DNA of 23,548 nt from Bacillota bacterium (lineage in GTDB: Bacteria > Bacillota > Clostridia > Oscillospirales > Acutalibacteraceae): positions 1-23,548 of the forward strand of contig JAEWRF010000090.1 in assembly GCA_023460155.1 (NCBI GenBank). Reading direction: 5' to 3'. The notes below the pieces were generated by a model. That model saw only the letters and a list, made by a program, of their open reading frames with translations. It made no database searches and was not told the origin of the DNA. This document shows, in pieces, positions 23,261 through 23,548 of this stretch; the first letter of the stretch is position 1; every line of letters starts with the position of its first letter. Position numbers and translations under genes: made by a program.

Positions 23261-23548
23261 TTACAGTTTTATACAGACCCGCAGCCTTGCGCTTCGGCTT
23301 CGCGGATTTTCTTCCAGTTCTTTTTCGCCCGGCGTAAGTCCTTTTTTATAAAGCAGCTCCGCTCTCGGTTTTTTTCCGCACACGCAGACCGGAAAATCCG
23401 GCGGGCAGGTACAGCCGGTACACCATTCGGCCATGCGCGTTTTCACGATACGGTCTTCCAGCGAATGGAACGTGATAACGGCAAGCCGCCCACCCGGCTT
23501 TAATACGGAAAACGCGGCGTCCAGCCCCTCCGAAAGCCTGTCCAGCTC
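23261..23548 (-). CDS. rsmH: 16S rRNA (cytosine1402-N4)-methyltransferase, C-terminal part
   Basis: Partial gene: its 5' part lies beyond the right edge, and 95 codons plus the stop are visible. RsmH (MraW) methylates N4 of C1402 in 16S rRNA using S-adenosylmethionine. The frame entering at 23548 reads ELDRLSEGLDAAFSVLKPGG, then GRLAVITFHSLEDRIVK, the hallmark of the family, and later GCTCPPDFPVCVCGKKP and NPRSRSARLRV near the end. It heads the visible part of the dcw cluster; mraZ would be expected upstream. Confidence 0.96.
   Translation of the reverse strand, partial: ELDRLSEGLDAAFSVLKPGGRLAVITFHSLEDRIVKTRMAEWCTGCTCPPDFPVCVCGKKPRAELLYKKGLTPGEKELEENPRSRSARLRVCIKL

Overview
The window is a gene-dense stretch of a bacterial chromosome, by eye in the mid-50s % GC, almost certainly from a low-to-mid-GC Gram-positive anaerobe of the class Clostridia (Oscillospiraceae/Ruminococcaceae-like). 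The reasons are AGGAGG-type ribosome binding sites on nearly every gene, the valS-folC pair, a Firmicute division and cell-wall (dcw) cluster with DivIB/FtsQ, an FtsL-like protein and a PASTA-bearing class B PBP, a CIRCE heat-shock operator, and a bactofilin. The lineage is inferred from gene content and style, not from a search. All genes but one lie on the minus strand, so the text follows the direction of transcription, from high to low coordinates.

Region 1 (23548 to 12842) is the dcw cluster: rsmH (its 5' part lies outside the window), an ftsL-like gene, a class B PBP with two PASTA domains, a short Mur-ligase-like protein of unknown role, mraY, ftsW/spoVE, murG, murA, divIB/ftsQ and ftsZ, closed by an intrinsic terminator. 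Together these make lipid I and lipid II (MraY, MurG), start the pathway (MurA), polymerise and cross-link septal peptidoglycan (FtsW, PBP), and hold the divisome together (FtsL, DivIB, FtsZ). murE, murF, murD, murC, murB and ftsA are not in the cluster. The slot between the PBP and mraY, normally filled by murE and/or murF, holds a 174-residue protein that looks like a collapsed Mur-ligase central domain without a working P-loop. ftsZ also has its own promoter.

Region 2 (12688 to 7938) holds a monocistronic AMP-forming acyl-CoA synthetase, a CorA-type metal transporter whose leader may contain a small overlapping ORF, and a two-gene unit made of a lone fumarase/tartrate-dehydratase beta subunit and a CDF metal exporter (4-base ATGA overlap). 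A strong hairpin with a U-tract lies between a predicted promoter and the start of that unit.

Region 3 (7925 to 3077) holds htpG (Hsp90) with a near-perfect CIRCE operator at its transcription start, a bactofilin, the single plus-strand gene (a membrane DUF3810-type protein with an HExxH motif) and a small LURP-one/YxjI-like protein. Region 4 (3041 to 1) holds valS with a near-consensus promoter, a terminator-like hairpin, and the 5' end of folC.

No rRNA, tRNA, CRISPR array, insertion sequence or prophage was recognised. No gene-free stretch exceeds about 250 bases. Most of the window is core housekeeping. The points most worth a second look are the Mur-like pseudoenzyme in the dcw cluster, CIRCE control of htpG, and the leader structures of the fumarase-beta/CDF unit and of corA.
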